Part shown: one piece after another, positions 34,560 through 46,910 of the stretch
Position numbering within the stretch: position 1 is the first letter of the stretch
Layout: the number at the start of each line of letters is the position of its first letter
Assembly: GCF_000003605.2 (NCBI RefSeq)
Contig: NW_003153745.1
Span: 130,759 to 194,758, forward strand
Reading direction: 5' to 3'
DNA from: Saccoglossus kowalevskii
Lineage: Eukaryota; Hemichordata; Enteropneusta; Harrimaniidae
DNA: 64,000 nucleotides
Notes under the pieces: model-generated
Database searches by the model: none
Told to the model about the DNA's origin: nothing
What the model saw: only the letters and a program-made list of their open reading frames with translations
Program-made: the position numbers and the translations under genes

Positions 34560-35190
34560 TGTTTTCTCTTGAAAATATTAGTAGTAATAGTGATTTAAAA
34601 TTAACTTTTATATATCACTTTCGCGTTTGAAAAAAAATCATGTTCGAGTCAAAACTTTCATATTAAAATTCATACTTAGTCCATTAAAGTATTATTCAAA
34701 CCTGAAAGCGGTGAATTTGTAGAACAGAACGATAACGAACGACATGCACATTAGTTGTTTAGTCTTATGCCATTTTGCGAGCGTTGATTGTTCCATTGTA
34801 ATCGCCTTTTCACCCATTTTGAGGGTTTTGGGATGTTAATAAAATTGTTATAATGTACACACGTCAATGAATAACATGACAACAATGAAAACTACATTTG
34901 ATTTCATTTGGCGATTAGACACAACGACCTTGTTGCTGAAAAGTACAGGGTAGCTTCATCGTTACAATATTACAGATTTCCGTTGCCAAGCCAACTGATT
35001 TTATCATTTCTCGTGATATTATCAGCAGTTAGATAAAATGTCTGAAATGTTTAACCACTGATTTAGATATGAAATGTGTGCTTCCTGTCATTTGCGATGC
35101 CGGGGGAGGTTGGCATTTATGTTTACTGTGTAAACATGTTTTGATTGCACGGATGAATAAAATAAATTAACCATTTGAATCATTAGGGTG
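34560..35190 (+). repeat. Old duplicated segment, partner of about 46640-46910
   Basis: Similarity to 46640-46910 in the same orientation. It includes AGACAC(A/C)ACGACCTT at 34917 and 46751, a 'TGATTnTATCATTT(C/T)TC' block, and AACCATTTGA(A/T)T near 35169 and 46896. Divergence is high, so the duplication is old. No coding content. Confidence 0.5.
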
Positions 35191-36442
35191 GCTCATTATG
35201 TTTTATTAAAACGCTCAGCCGACATCATGTAGTTATGCATTCTTTTTTTTATATATTTGTTTGACTGGTATTAAACACCGTCAGTTCGTCTAATCGTGTT
35301 TTAACACGTATATCGAGCACAGTAATCCAATCTCAATCGACATGTATGTCTGATAAGTAGATTTTACTGGCATTGATCTGACATTTTTTTTTTTTTTTTT
35401 TTTTTTTGGATCAGGCATGTCTTTTTTTTCTTCTCTTTATTATATGCCAAGCATCTTCCGAATTTCGGCGAAATAACTTGAAGATTGGTTTGTTATCTGT
35501 TTCCTCTTGCACCGCTATGCGCATTAAGTTTGTTTCAATCCACGAGTTGACGACAGGTACGGTTAGTCTAACGTGAAAGTGATACGGGGGTGCCGAAATA
35601 GTGTTGATATGCTGGACAACTTGAAATTAATCCGGCATACTGACTCGCTCATGATCCGTGTAGTAGGGGACACTGGGAGCATTGCCTCTGCTCGTAAAAC
35701 AGGAAGAAATATATCCACGAACACCTTGATAACTTCGAATCGTTTCCAGTTGAATGGATGATTTGTGGAAGTAGACTAAAGTACATTATTTTTAACGATT
35801 CATGTTTATAGCTATATGCTACGATCAACGCCGCTTCATTGGTGACGTCAGCGTTCGGCCGGCGAGGGCGCCACTCACGCCTACATGTCTAGATAACTAA
35901 ATACGAAAGTGAATTTACAACATTTAAATTATTATGCGTTACTATTAATATCACAAAAGTTATTAACATGTAATAATGCATTAAAATGTTTTAATTGAGT
36001 TGAGCTCATTATTATTATTATTATTATTATTGTTTCAGCATCTGAAGCATGTTTTCTTTTGCTTACATTTGACATTCACGCTTACAGGGGCCAGTTGGAG
36101 TTACAATTTTTTTTTTTCTGAACAAGTTTTCTAACAAAAAGAATTTGATATGTGGGAATACATATTGGATAATAGCAGTATTGTACGGGACCATATCAAG
36201 CTCCGTTTGTCTGAACAGACAGTATGTCCTGCCTAGCGTTATCCTGTTTAGTATGAATGTTTGTCTATCTATACAATAAACACACGCGATCTCAATGGGT
36301 GAACAAAACATGTTATGCTGAGGTTGACTATTCACAAGTACCCGGTCTGTCTACTCGGAAGTTCAAGTACATGATATGTCTTGTAACAGGCCATGCATGT
36401 TCAAGTTTACGTCTGTTAATGTAGTTCAGATGAATAAACTCG

Positions 36443-36456
36443 ACACTAGAGGGCGT
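36443..36456 (+). promoter_or_regulatory. CTCF-like motif
   Basis: ACACTAGAGGGCGT matches 12 of 14 positions of the bilaterian CTCF core CCASYAGRKGGCRC. Motif match only. Confidence 0.35.
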
Positions 36457-37596
36457 TACTCGAAATCATCAAAATCATACAGTGCTTTTATAGAAGCTAA
36501 CTTGGTGCGTCAGGTATGAATATGAATATAAATGGCCCCCTAATTCATTTTCATTTTTGTCTTCAACCATCGATATCCGGCGTGTCACGGTGTTCGTTAT
36601 TGTGATTTACCACATGACTGTTCATTGACTGATGACATCATTACGGAATTTAGGACTATGTAGAAATGTACACTATTTTTTTTATTATCATGACGTCACA
36701 ACGTCGTTTTATTGTGCAAAAAGAATAGTTTTCAAAATAATAAACAACGTATTTGGGTATGCGTATTGCAATACTATTAATTAAATCGCATGCGCTTGTG
36801 TTTCAATTAATTCACCAAACGATGAATATGTCACGTGATCGAATATTTCAAATCTAGCTCGTGTAAGCAAATAAAACAACAATAACAGTCGACTACTTGG
36901 CGCATAGTTCCGTTTACAGCGCACCATCTGTATCTGAGTAGCGTCGAAACAAAACCAAGATTAGTGAATATTTTATTCGAGTTTGTGCGTACTCGAGACC
37001 TTTTCTCCCTTATTTGGCCAATGGAAGCAGTGTCCGCCTTTGGGTCTGGGTTGTGAAAACAATGTTTACTTTTGTATGTTTTATGAAATGGTGTTGAACA
37101 AAAAATACATCTAAACTCAGTGACGTCACATTTGGTGACATTATTTTACGCATTTACTACTACTGAAAAAAGAGACAGTATATGTTATGAAATTTAAAGA
37201 TATGACAGACTTTTTCAACCAAGTGGGATCCAGTTATCGCATGGAATATGATGTTGCTGTTAGCAGAGAGAAATTTTAAATGCATTGTGGAAAATGGGAT
37301 TGAATTAACAAAATAATCACCTCAGATGCAATTTGTAAGAATGTGTGAAAATGGCTTAGAGATAGGTCACATAGGAAATGTATTAAACTGCACTTGTATA
37401 TTGGTGGCCAAGGTAACCAATACATATCCTTGAATGATTATTTCGCGATTTTTTAGACATGTTTTATTTAATCACGAAACATATTTTAACATGGAAAACA
37501 TGGAGGTGTACATTTGTGAAGTATTGATGCTATAAATGCAATAATAACCCCTTCACATCCTCCGAAAGTTCCAGGTTGTTAAATCTACGCGTAGTA

Positions 37597-37610
37597 GCGC
37601 CCTCCGGTGG
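37597..37610 (-). promoter_or_regulatory. CTCF-like motif, opposite orientation
   Basis: GCGCCCTCCGGTGG is the reverse complement of CCACCGGAGGGCGC, 13 of 14 positions of the CTCF core. It points toward the motif at 36443. Motif match only. Confidence 0.38.
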
Positions 37611-40540
37611 TAATAGTACGCGAACAAGGAGAGAGGGCGTATTCACGAGTGATAGGAATTACGAGTATATAGTGCGATGTCTGTGTTCTTTTTCATTTTG
37701 TTGACAAATATGTGTCTCAGCATTGTTTTCATTGTTTATCAAAAATGTAAACAAACGACATCACACTGCACCGCCCTATTCATAGACCCATAATGCCTTG
37801 CACATATATACGTACTGGCACGTCTGTCCAATTACATTGCGAGTGGTTGATATATATATTAAAAATACTGACGCGAAAAGATATCAGAGTAAAACGAAAG
37901 AATCAGTCGCATGTTGCTCGTGGGTCTGTTCACTTTATACCAGTTCAAATTGAGTACACATTTATTCAAGTTGAATAACCACAAACATTTGAGAGTATAA
38001 GCAAAGCAAAGAAGTATTGATACGGGTGCACTAAATGTTTTATTTTTCAGGCGGACTTATTTTATGTTACTAGGTCGTCAGCTGGCATTCACCGCAATAT
38101 CTAGTTTTAAAATGACTACATAGTATATTGCCCTATTCTAAATTAAGAGTCTAAAAAATGAAATGTGTAAAAAAAAATTACAAGTTTCCGGAATTCATTT
38201 TAAAGCATAAACGCATTAATTGATATCTTAGCTATTTCAACATCAGACTTTCTTACCCAAATTTTTCTGCATTTTGTTCTTAAATTCTTCTATTTTTCTG
38301 GAAATGAAACCTAATTTTGGGTCTAACAGACAATTTGACAATTTTTCAGTTTTTACTTACAAATTTGGGCTATTTTGTCCCAATCTTCTGAAGAAGAGTG
38401 CAGACTATAAACGGAAATATTTTGTGATTTTATTACGAAAAAAGGGGAACTGGCGATGAAAAGGTCACGACCATAAGTATCCATATACGTCATATACTAC
38501 TACTATAACAATATGGTGAATTGTTCAGAAATTTTCATTTTCATTTGTAGCCCTGTTTTGTGTTAAACTTAGAAGACATTTTTAGCGTGGTGTTCTGGAC
38601 AACAGTATTATATAAACAATATTGCATAACATGGTCTATTTATGGTAACCTTGGTGTAAATTATACATATTTATGTTTCTTTTATTTTGTATATAAAAGA
38701 TTTTTTTTAGCTTTGTGAAAACAGAGTGGAAACTATTCGTGTCCAAAACACGTGAGTAAATCTATTCATGTTTACAACAGCGGCGCGAGTCAGTTAGAAA
38801 TGTGCGCGTGACAGTTTTTTAGGGGAGGTGTCATTTTGAGAAAATAAATAAATGCACAATTTAAAGAATAATGACCAGAAACTTTTTGGGAGCAACCATG
38901 CACATTGAAGATGGTCTTGTAATATCCTATGAACAAATACGACAGAGGAAGCTTCACACACTGAATTTTTTACTCGTCGTGTCATCGAGAGCAGCACAGT
39001 AGAAACGGTTCATCTCCTTATATCGAGGATCGTAGAAAAAGCAGCTGTAGACAACAGTAAATAACCACTGAGTCGACTGGCAGAAAATAAATACCGTCCG
39101 TCGGAGTTTTTGTTATAAAAAAAGGTCACACAGCGTGTCAACTATGAAGGCGCTCTTTGTTGCGTCTAAGCTTTTCGTCTCCCGCTCCGTCATATTTAGA
39201 GACACGTTACGTATATTTAAATAGATCTTCAAGTTCATAGGTCATATATATACACTTTTTAAATTCACTGCATGACTAAGACAATTATGGTTTTAGTACA
39301 TTCAATGTCTACTTGAAATCATAGAAGTTAATGACCGTTCTCTGCCCATCAACTGTTGTTGACTATCGTTAGAGGGCGATGTCGATGCACGAACATAAAT
39401 TGCAGGACTTCTACCACAACCACCGGAGGACGAACAACCACAATACCTAAATAAAACCGCTAAGCAGCATTAAAAAAAAAAACAAGTTGTGAAACACGCC
39501 GGTGGTCAAATCTATTCATACGGTAAAATTTAATGACCCATTTTTTACTGTCACGGTGAATTAGAAAATATAAAGCTTCGAGTATCAGCTGTTAAATTAA
39601 CAACGTTTTCATTAAAGTCTCGAGAAGCGAGAACGTTTAGATCTCACGAATTTCCCACCAATTATGGGGGGGGCTCAAGAGCTGAACGGTCGGAAAGACC
39701 TGGGATTTTCAGTCAGTGCGGGTGACCAATGCAATACTATCCGTTATCGTCTTGCGGCATACTATTAATATGATTGGCTGAAATACTGAGTTTTCTTACG
39801 TATATACGAGCTGATCGGGTAAAGTCACATGACAGTATTCACCATAGGCAACGCAGAAAAGGAGTAAAGGCTTGACATATTCTTTGTTCAGTAACTATCA
39901 GGTTCTTAATGGTGGTTTAGTATCAATGGATTTCAAAACAAAAATAAAGCAGTGGTTTTTTTCTAACGTGATAAATACCAACTGTACATGGACATGAACT
40001 TTCACTTGAGTTACGCGAGTCTTTTGATTGGTTGACGTTTCTGTGGCACAGGTACAGTATCATTAAAATGAATATAGTTGTCTATTTTTCATTACTGTCA
40101 CTGTTATGAACTCACCGTCTCATGAAGTTCATGTCTGTCACTTTGGAATGAAAAAAAAGCAATATCCCGACCTTTCGGAAAGTTCAGATGTTGCTGTCAC
40201 GCTGAACCATGGGATGAGTTTAAGCAATAATCGCTTAACATTTTACTGAAATTGACAACGCAATTAGACATGTGACAACAATTGGAAAACGACTACTGTA
40301 GTAATTTTAAAAGCGCCATTCGTGACAGTGATGTGTACGTCTTTCCGCCAAGTATATGTATGTTAGATACTTTCATCGAAGCAATCAAGTAGTAGCGCTG
40401 GTGACGGTGAGGAATTCAAGTCTGAACCTGACGACACACGCCACTAAGTCCGAATAATACAGTTACCTGAGTGATCCAGTTGGTGAAAAAATAACACATT
40501 ATACTATGTGATTCACATTATGTGAGTTCGATCTTCAAAC

Positions 40541-40571
40541 CACAGTCACTTGGGGACTGAAAATCAATAAA
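40541..40571. repeat. Left arm of a 31-bp inverted repeat flanking an assembly gap
   Basis: CACAGTCACTTGGGGACTGA then AAATCAATAAA is the reverse complement of 41288-41318 with one mismatch. The pair brackets the 662-base N-run at 40626-41287. This fits a foldback or terminal-inverted-repeat element whose palindrome broke the assembly. Confidence 0.8.
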
Positions 40572-40625
40572 TACTATTTTTTTTTTTAAATCGTCCACTA
40601 TACGTATATAAATAAACAAGTTGTG

Positions 40626-41287
40626 NNNNNNNNNNNNNNNNNNNNNNNNNNNNNNNNNNNNNNNNNNNNNNNNNNNNNNNNNNNNNNNNNNNNNNNNNNN
40701 NNNNNNNNNNNNNNNNNNNNNNNNNNNNNNNNNNNNNNNNNNNNNNNNNNNNNNNNNNNNNNNNNNNNNNNNNNNNNNNNNNNNNNNNNNNNNNNNNNNN
40801 NNNNNNNNNNNNNNNNNNNNNNNNNNNNNNNNNNNNNNNNNNNNNNNNNNNNNNNNNNNNNNNNNNNNNNNNNNNNNNNNNNNNNNNNNNNNNNNNNNNN
40901 NNNNNNNNNNNNNNNNNNNNNNNNNNNNNNNNNNNNNNNNNNNNNNNNNNNNNNNNNNNNNNNNNNNNNNNNNNNNNNNNNNNNNNNNNNNNNNNNNNNN
41001 NNNNNNNNNNNNNNNNNNNNNNNNNNNNNNNNNNNNNNNNNNNNNNNNNNNNNNNNNNNNNNNNNNNNNNNNNNNNNNNNNNNNNNNNNNNNNNNNNNNN
41101 NNNNNNNNNNNNNNNNNNNNNNNNNNNNNNNNNNNNNNNNNNNNNNNNNNNNNNNNNNNNNNNNNNNNNNNNNNNNNNNNNNNNNNNNNNNNNNNNNNNN
41201 NNNNNNNNNNNNNNNNNNNNNNNNNNNNNNNNNNNNNNNNNNNNNNNNNNNNNNNNNNNNNNNNNNNNNNNNNNNNNNNNNNNNNNN
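40626..41287. other. Assembly gap (662 N)
   Basis: Run of N bracketed by the inverted repeat at 40541-40571 and 41288-41318. Confidence 1.
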
Positions 41288-41318
41288 TTTATTGATTTTC
41301 AGCCCCCAAGTGACTGTG
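41288..41318. repeat. Right arm of the 31-bp inverted repeat
   Basis: TTTATTGATTTTCAGCCCCC then AAGTGACTGTG; partner of 40541-40571, differing at one base. Confidence 0.8.
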
Positions 41319-41900
41319 CTTCAAACCCCGACAACTAAACCCTTCACTTGATAGAGCGAGGGTGTAAGATAATACCACGAGTTCCGATAGTGTATCAATA
41401 TTGTATAGAGTCCTCCCCACCCATTCTGAGAATATAAATTGGAATGAAATAAATATACTGATACACAATATATATGTAAAAAAAACTTTATAATTAACTA
41501 TACGTTTAACTCGCGATGATCACATTAAAAAAAACTTGAGTCGGATATTATTAATAAATAATATCAAACTATTAACAGCTCGATACCGAGTTGGAAAGAC
41601 AATTAGCCACAAAGTGTAAAATACATTAGACTCCGGGCGAGCGTCGATCAAAATACAATCTCCTGAAAAAAGCTCAAACAAAAAGAGAAAGCGTCAACCT
41701 ATTTTCGGAAATTGGTGGATTTCCTGGTTATTAATAATTGACACCGGGAAGCAAAGTAAACTAAATAGCGCAATGTTTAGTGCATATCGATTATTCCACT
41801 TGTATGTTTTCATCAACCCTCTTGTTTATAATTCTGCCATGCTGGGGTGTTTTCCCGAGATCGCTTCATGCGTAGACTCTGTGCTTTTTATTAATAAACA

Positions 41901-41988
41901 GGCGTCAGGGTCCACGTTGAGGGGTCAGGGTTCACGTTGAGGGGTCAGGGTTCCCGTTGAGGGGTCAGGGTTCACGTAGAGGGGTCAG
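41901..41988. repeat. 20-bp minisatellite, about 4.4 units
   Basis: Unit GGGGTCAGGGTTCACGTTGA repeated with few changes. The first unit is GGCGTCAGGGTCCACGTTGA. It stands out as G-rich in AT-rich surroundings. Confidence 0.95.
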
Positions 41989-42549
41989 TTTTGTATATAA
42001 TTTGTTGTGAGAAGTTTTTTGGATTTGTTTCATATTCCCGCCCAGTCCCTCTCTTGTTGGGGCAACATTACACGCGGACGGAGGTAAACCTGCATGCGCG
42101 GCGAGTCGACTATTGATGAAATTGCCTAGACACTATTCCCGCTTAATAACATTTCGGTGTAGTAGGTTCATACGTCGACACTCCCTGTTCAGACGTTCTG
42201 GAGAACCCTGAACTAAAATATTCGTATGAAAAATTGCTTACATCAGGCTCAAAAATGAGATATGGGCGAAAATCTATTGTTTAATATTGTTAAACATATA
42301 TGATGACATTGAATTATAATATGAAAATACAACATGAACATCTGTACTCGATCGATTAAAATATACTACACCAATGATATCAGAAATACCTTATTCCGTA
42401 AATGTTCCATTGTTTTACAAAACACAGAGTTTTTCGTCCTGTGTGCTGTACTGTATAGTTATGACATGATTATGATGCTGTATTGGTTCATTCATTGCTC
42501 GTGCCTACTATTTTATGTGAGACATATGAAGTGGATTAGCGATTCGATA

Positions 42550-42970
42550 TAAAAAATGGCCGACTGGCATCCATCCATTTATGTATTATTCAGACATGCT
42601 CTGTTAATTTTCATTCAAATTTTGTAGAAACATTTATACATGTTGGAATACATATCCATTGCGATCCGTTCCGTGGTCGGATTAATGGCCATCTTGCTTT
42701 TTTGATAATACTACCATATCTCTAAGAAATATGGGCCGTTTGTATTCATACTTGGAGCATACATCATACATGTTGCAATACATGTCCATCAGTTTAATAA
42801 TCAGATCAAAGATGGCCAACTGGCAGCCATGCGCGTTTTTTGGCCATAACTATAGTTTGTTACCAATAGGCCGTTTTCCTTCCAGAAATGGAAACATGCC
42901 CGCAAGTTGATCGAATCAAAGATGGTAATACTGCCGATAATCTTGCATTTTGACCATGCTACTATACCTA
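42550..42970. repeat. Degenerate tandem repeat, about 130-bp units, about 3 copies
   Basis: The motif ACATGTTG(G/C)AATACAT(A/G)TCCAT recurs at 42638 and 42768, with a weaker ACATG-containing relative near 42894. AAAGATGG(CCAACTGG) and GGCCATCTTGC-type words alternate with it. No coding potential; a decayed satellite or repeat family. Confidence 0.65.
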
Positions 42971-44201
42971 TCTCTATATACCCAGGTATAGTTTTTGTTT
43001 ATGTTTGTGTTGCATACAATTCAATACTCACTCATGTTAGTTTGTAGGAATGTGTTCAAAATAACAACAAAAATATAATTTTTTTAGTATTTTTTTCATA
43101 TTTTTTTTCTAAAAGTACATCAAAAATTTAATCTTGAGATGGATATAAGCTTAATTACGATTACGAGTGTGAGGAAACTTTAAGTTGTAAATTCTCAAAT
43201 TCTGTCCAATAAGTGAATGTATATGATATCATACCCAAATTAAATTGAATAAATCTAATATCTGTGATATGTGTGTGAGATTCTGTTTATCATCGCGTGT
43301 TAACCAACCTTGAAGATGTTCAGTTTATGGGTGAAATTATAATTCAGGTACTCGGTACAAATTCATTTTGACCTATGTGTTGTTGTCATGTAAATTGTAA
43401 AGCACCTTATTTTCCCCACAGTGTCGTTGCATGACTCCATGACAAAAAATGACTGCTACACGCTTTCTGAATTACTGAATTATGAAATGTAGAAAGCCTT
43501 TAAAAATATCAATATTTCAATAATTTTGAACAATAAAATTATATATGTAAAATCTCAGGATGGGTGAATATTAACACATTAAAATACAACATATAAATAT
43601 AAGACAAATTATAAAATAACGCTTAAGAATATAAAAATAAAACAAATTAATAAACAGTTCTTAAAATAATTTGAAGCTGTACTTAAAAAAAACAAAAATT
43701 AAGGATTAAATAACATCGATCTGACGGGAATGGGTCTTGTCCACATTTCAGCTTTCTGGAAGCACTTTTTGAGATATGTCCTTTGATTTAGACTTCATGG
43801 AGCACGGATTACTACGGTGGGAAAGTCGCATAGATATGAGATGATTTTATCTATACTCTGTTGTAGACGCAGACTGGTTTATATATTTGCAGGGTTGAAT
43901 TTCCCACCCCGAGTCACAAGAAAACAATCATTTGAACAGAGAATGTGCGACAAAGAACTCATTATTTATAGCATAGTTTTCTCGCTCGAATTTCAAAATT
44001 TACCGTAACCAGTATTTATGAGCGTGTATGAACGTTAGAATCCTTCAAAAGTTAAAACAACACGAGAGGGCTCACTTTTAAAAAAAACGACTTCTGATCA
44101 ATAATAACGTTCGTTGTGTGATGATGTATTTAACGGGGGAAAATGATGACCATTGACGCTTTTGTTACGTGTAAACAAAGTGCGTCATTCATACGATCAC
44201 A

Positions 44202-44215
44202 CAAGTTGAGGGCGC
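44202..44215 (+). promoter_or_regulatory. CTCF-like motif
   Basis: CAAGTTGAGGGCGC matches 12 of 14 positions of the CTCF core. Motif match only. Confidence 0.3.
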
Positions 44216-44289
44216 CAGTATTATCCCTGCATGTATACCACTCCCGAACATGCCTTACGATGATATTCGCGCCACAAGCACATCACTTA

Positions 44290-45740
44290 AACAAAAAATG
44301 TATCTTTAAGTTCATCGGTCATTTAATGTGTCCACTCGTGACTGCATAAATAAATATGTCATGATCAAGACAGTTATTACACACTTGAAAATATGAAGAT
44401 CAATGTTAGTTCTCGCACTTCTTAGGAGTGTCCCCTGTTTGTTGACCAGTCCAGTATACAGAGGGTAAAGTCGATGATCACTGTACACATGATTGCGTGT
44501 GTACCGGAACAGTTGTGTAATTAAGGTGAGGCGTAAACTAAGATCGCATCATCTGATTTAACTGTATAAATACGACTTTCGCGATTAAATTTCGCATCTC
44601 ACTCAATTTTGTGCCCATTTGTTTATGCCAGACTCAGTCAAAAAGAAAAGGTTTCGCAAATTGTTTCATCGAACAAACGGTAATACATCCATCGTTCGGC
44701 AGCTTACGTCGTGTCCGTACCGTGTCACGATTAGTTTCTACGTCGTAAATCAGTGACAACGAAGTTCACGTCTATTATATCTGTCACTTTGTCCGGGATG
44801 GGTAGTTAATAATGGCTGAACTTTTTTATACTGTGAAATTGACAACGCAATTAAAGATGTGACAACAATTGGAAAACGACAACTGCTGTAATTTGAAAAG
44901 AGCCATTCGTGATAGTGATGTGAATGTCTCCCGTTTCACTGGTTTATAGATACCCCCGTCAAAGCGACCCAGCTTTTGGCAAGTAACGAGTCGATCGTAT
45001 TTAAAAATGAAAAAAAAAAAAAACATTAAGCAGAATAATTCGCAATAGACCTAACCTTTGTATCTGTTTGTAAATGTATCACAAATTAGCTGATTTGACC
45101 TTCAACCCATGACAACTAAAACATTTATCTAATAACAGACTAAATTGGGATTTAAATCAGAGCGCATGTTTGTTTGTTTTTTAATTGAGGTATTTTTAAA
45201 TTATCGCGATTTCCGCTATCAATACTAAATATTAGATCTTCCTTTGAGCAAAATATGATTCATCCGAGTCTTGTTTTTGCTCTAAAACAGTGGGAATTAG
45301 AAACTGTTTTTTTTTTTTTTTTCATTTTCCCACGACTGACCTTTTACGTCAACGCAACTAATTCACATCAACAATCCCATTATAGCCCCTAGGGGCTAAA
45401 CACATATTTTACCCGTCCTCATCTCTTTAAAAAAATATCGCTAATATTATCTAATAGGATAACGTCATACGAGATGACACGACAATCACTAGTCAAGCCT
45501 ATTGTTGCCATCTTTGGAAAAACAGAAGCCCACGCTTCGGGCGGGAATCGTTCAAAAACAAGAGCTACAAAAACACTAAATAACAAAATAACTGAATACG
45601 TCAGTCAACAAGAATCTTCGGAAATTGAAGGGTTTCCTGGTTACTAATGGACACGGGAGAGTTAAAGAAAAAATAAACTAAAGAACACAATTTCAGGGTT
45701 TATCGATTGTAGCATATTAGACCATTGACAGGTATATCTC
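44290..45740 (+). repeat. Old duplicated segment, copy B
   Basis: Same-orientation partner of 39200-41790. The strongest block, 44833-44935, shares GACAACGCAATTA and ATGTGACAACAATTGGAAAA with copy A. It lacks the gap-flanking inverted repeat, so that element probably entered copy A after duplication. Confidence 0.7.
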
Positions 45741-46639
45741 TTTAAAATTGCATTCATTGTTATTGCACCCCGGGGTGGCGTTGAAACTTCTCCGTGTCGT
45801 TACATTATTAAAAAAAAGAAATAAGCACGACTAATTCTATAGATACATAATGGATATGTCGTTATTTGTTTGGATCCTCTGATGTTCATCCAAGGCACTT
45901 ATATCTTTACAAATCAGGGCATTAACTATGACCGCAATAGTTGTTCCAAGATGTAATTAAAAGCAATATTAGAAAATACATGGCCTTGACTGTGAAATAG
46001 ATCCTATGCTGGCATACGTCCGTCACTGTCTCGATGTCATTGTCTCGGCACCGATGAATAGGAGATGATAGCAATTGATTTGCCATCGCCATTCGTTGAT
46101 TGTACGTACGCGCATTTAACTGACAGTAATGTGAGTTATCAATTTTAATCGCATTCACCTGTGGAATTACACAAACTCTAAACTTAGTTAGCGTTATAAC
46201 AAGAAATAATGTACAACTGTCCTGTAAGCTAATACATTATGTTAGACTATGGATTTTGATTAGATTATGGAATAACATTTATTGTTCTCATTATAAATTA
46301 TACTATACTATTTTATACTATACTATTTTTCTTAATATATCCAAGTTTGCAAAATGCAACAGTTAGTTTATTATTCTGACAAAAATAATAGAGGTTGGCA
46401 TTTTTGTCCAGTGAAAGATTACTTTTTCATTGATTCATAAACTGATTGTAAAAATTCACATGACAGCATTTCATAACAGTTAACTCAAATTTCTGAGAAA
46501 AGTAATTATTTGATACTTTTACGGACATTACGTCAAATTGCTCCAAAGTTACAATCCCAGTTTTTTTTTTTTTTTTTTTTTCTAGTTTGTATGTTCATTA
46601 GAAAACCTCTCACTGACCAATATTAGCATTAACGGCTTT

Positions 46640-46910
46640 GCATTTTGTGCAATTCGTGAGAAACCTTATCCAACAGCATCATGAAATCGAATTTAGGTTA
46701 AAGTAGCCTTGAGTTATTACAACAGTGGGAATTATGGTTCGATAATTTAGACACCACGACCTTCAGTGCAATATTCCACGATTCATGGCCTCACCAAATG
46801 ATTATATCATTTTTCACGGTGATCACAATAGTCAGTTGGAGGTGTTCTTCATACAGCAGTGCAAATTTAGTTTTGTGGTGTACTGTTCTTATCCAACCAT
46901 TTGATTTTAA
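46640..46910 (+). repeat. Old duplicated segment, partner of 34560-35190
   Basis: See the partner entry for the shared blocks. The copy ends at the TTAA where the transposon at 46911-47434 has inserted. Confidence 0.5.

Larger units (their letters stand above)
39200..41790 (+). repeat. Old duplicated segment, copy A (interrupted by an assembly gap)
   Basis: Several blocks align in the same order and orientation with 44290-45740. They are 39228-39400 with 44305-44480; 40105-40160 with 44755-44800; 40247-40350 with 44833-44935 (the best block, about 85% identical over about 95 bases by eye); 41319-41350 with 45096-45130; and 41690-41790 with 45600-45730. Copy A is longer, partly because of the gap and its flanking inverted repeat. 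No open reading frame runs through both copies. Confidence 0.7.

Noticed and set aside
40621-41351. Long open frames over 200 codons
   Set aside because: They run through the N gap and contain no sequence information.
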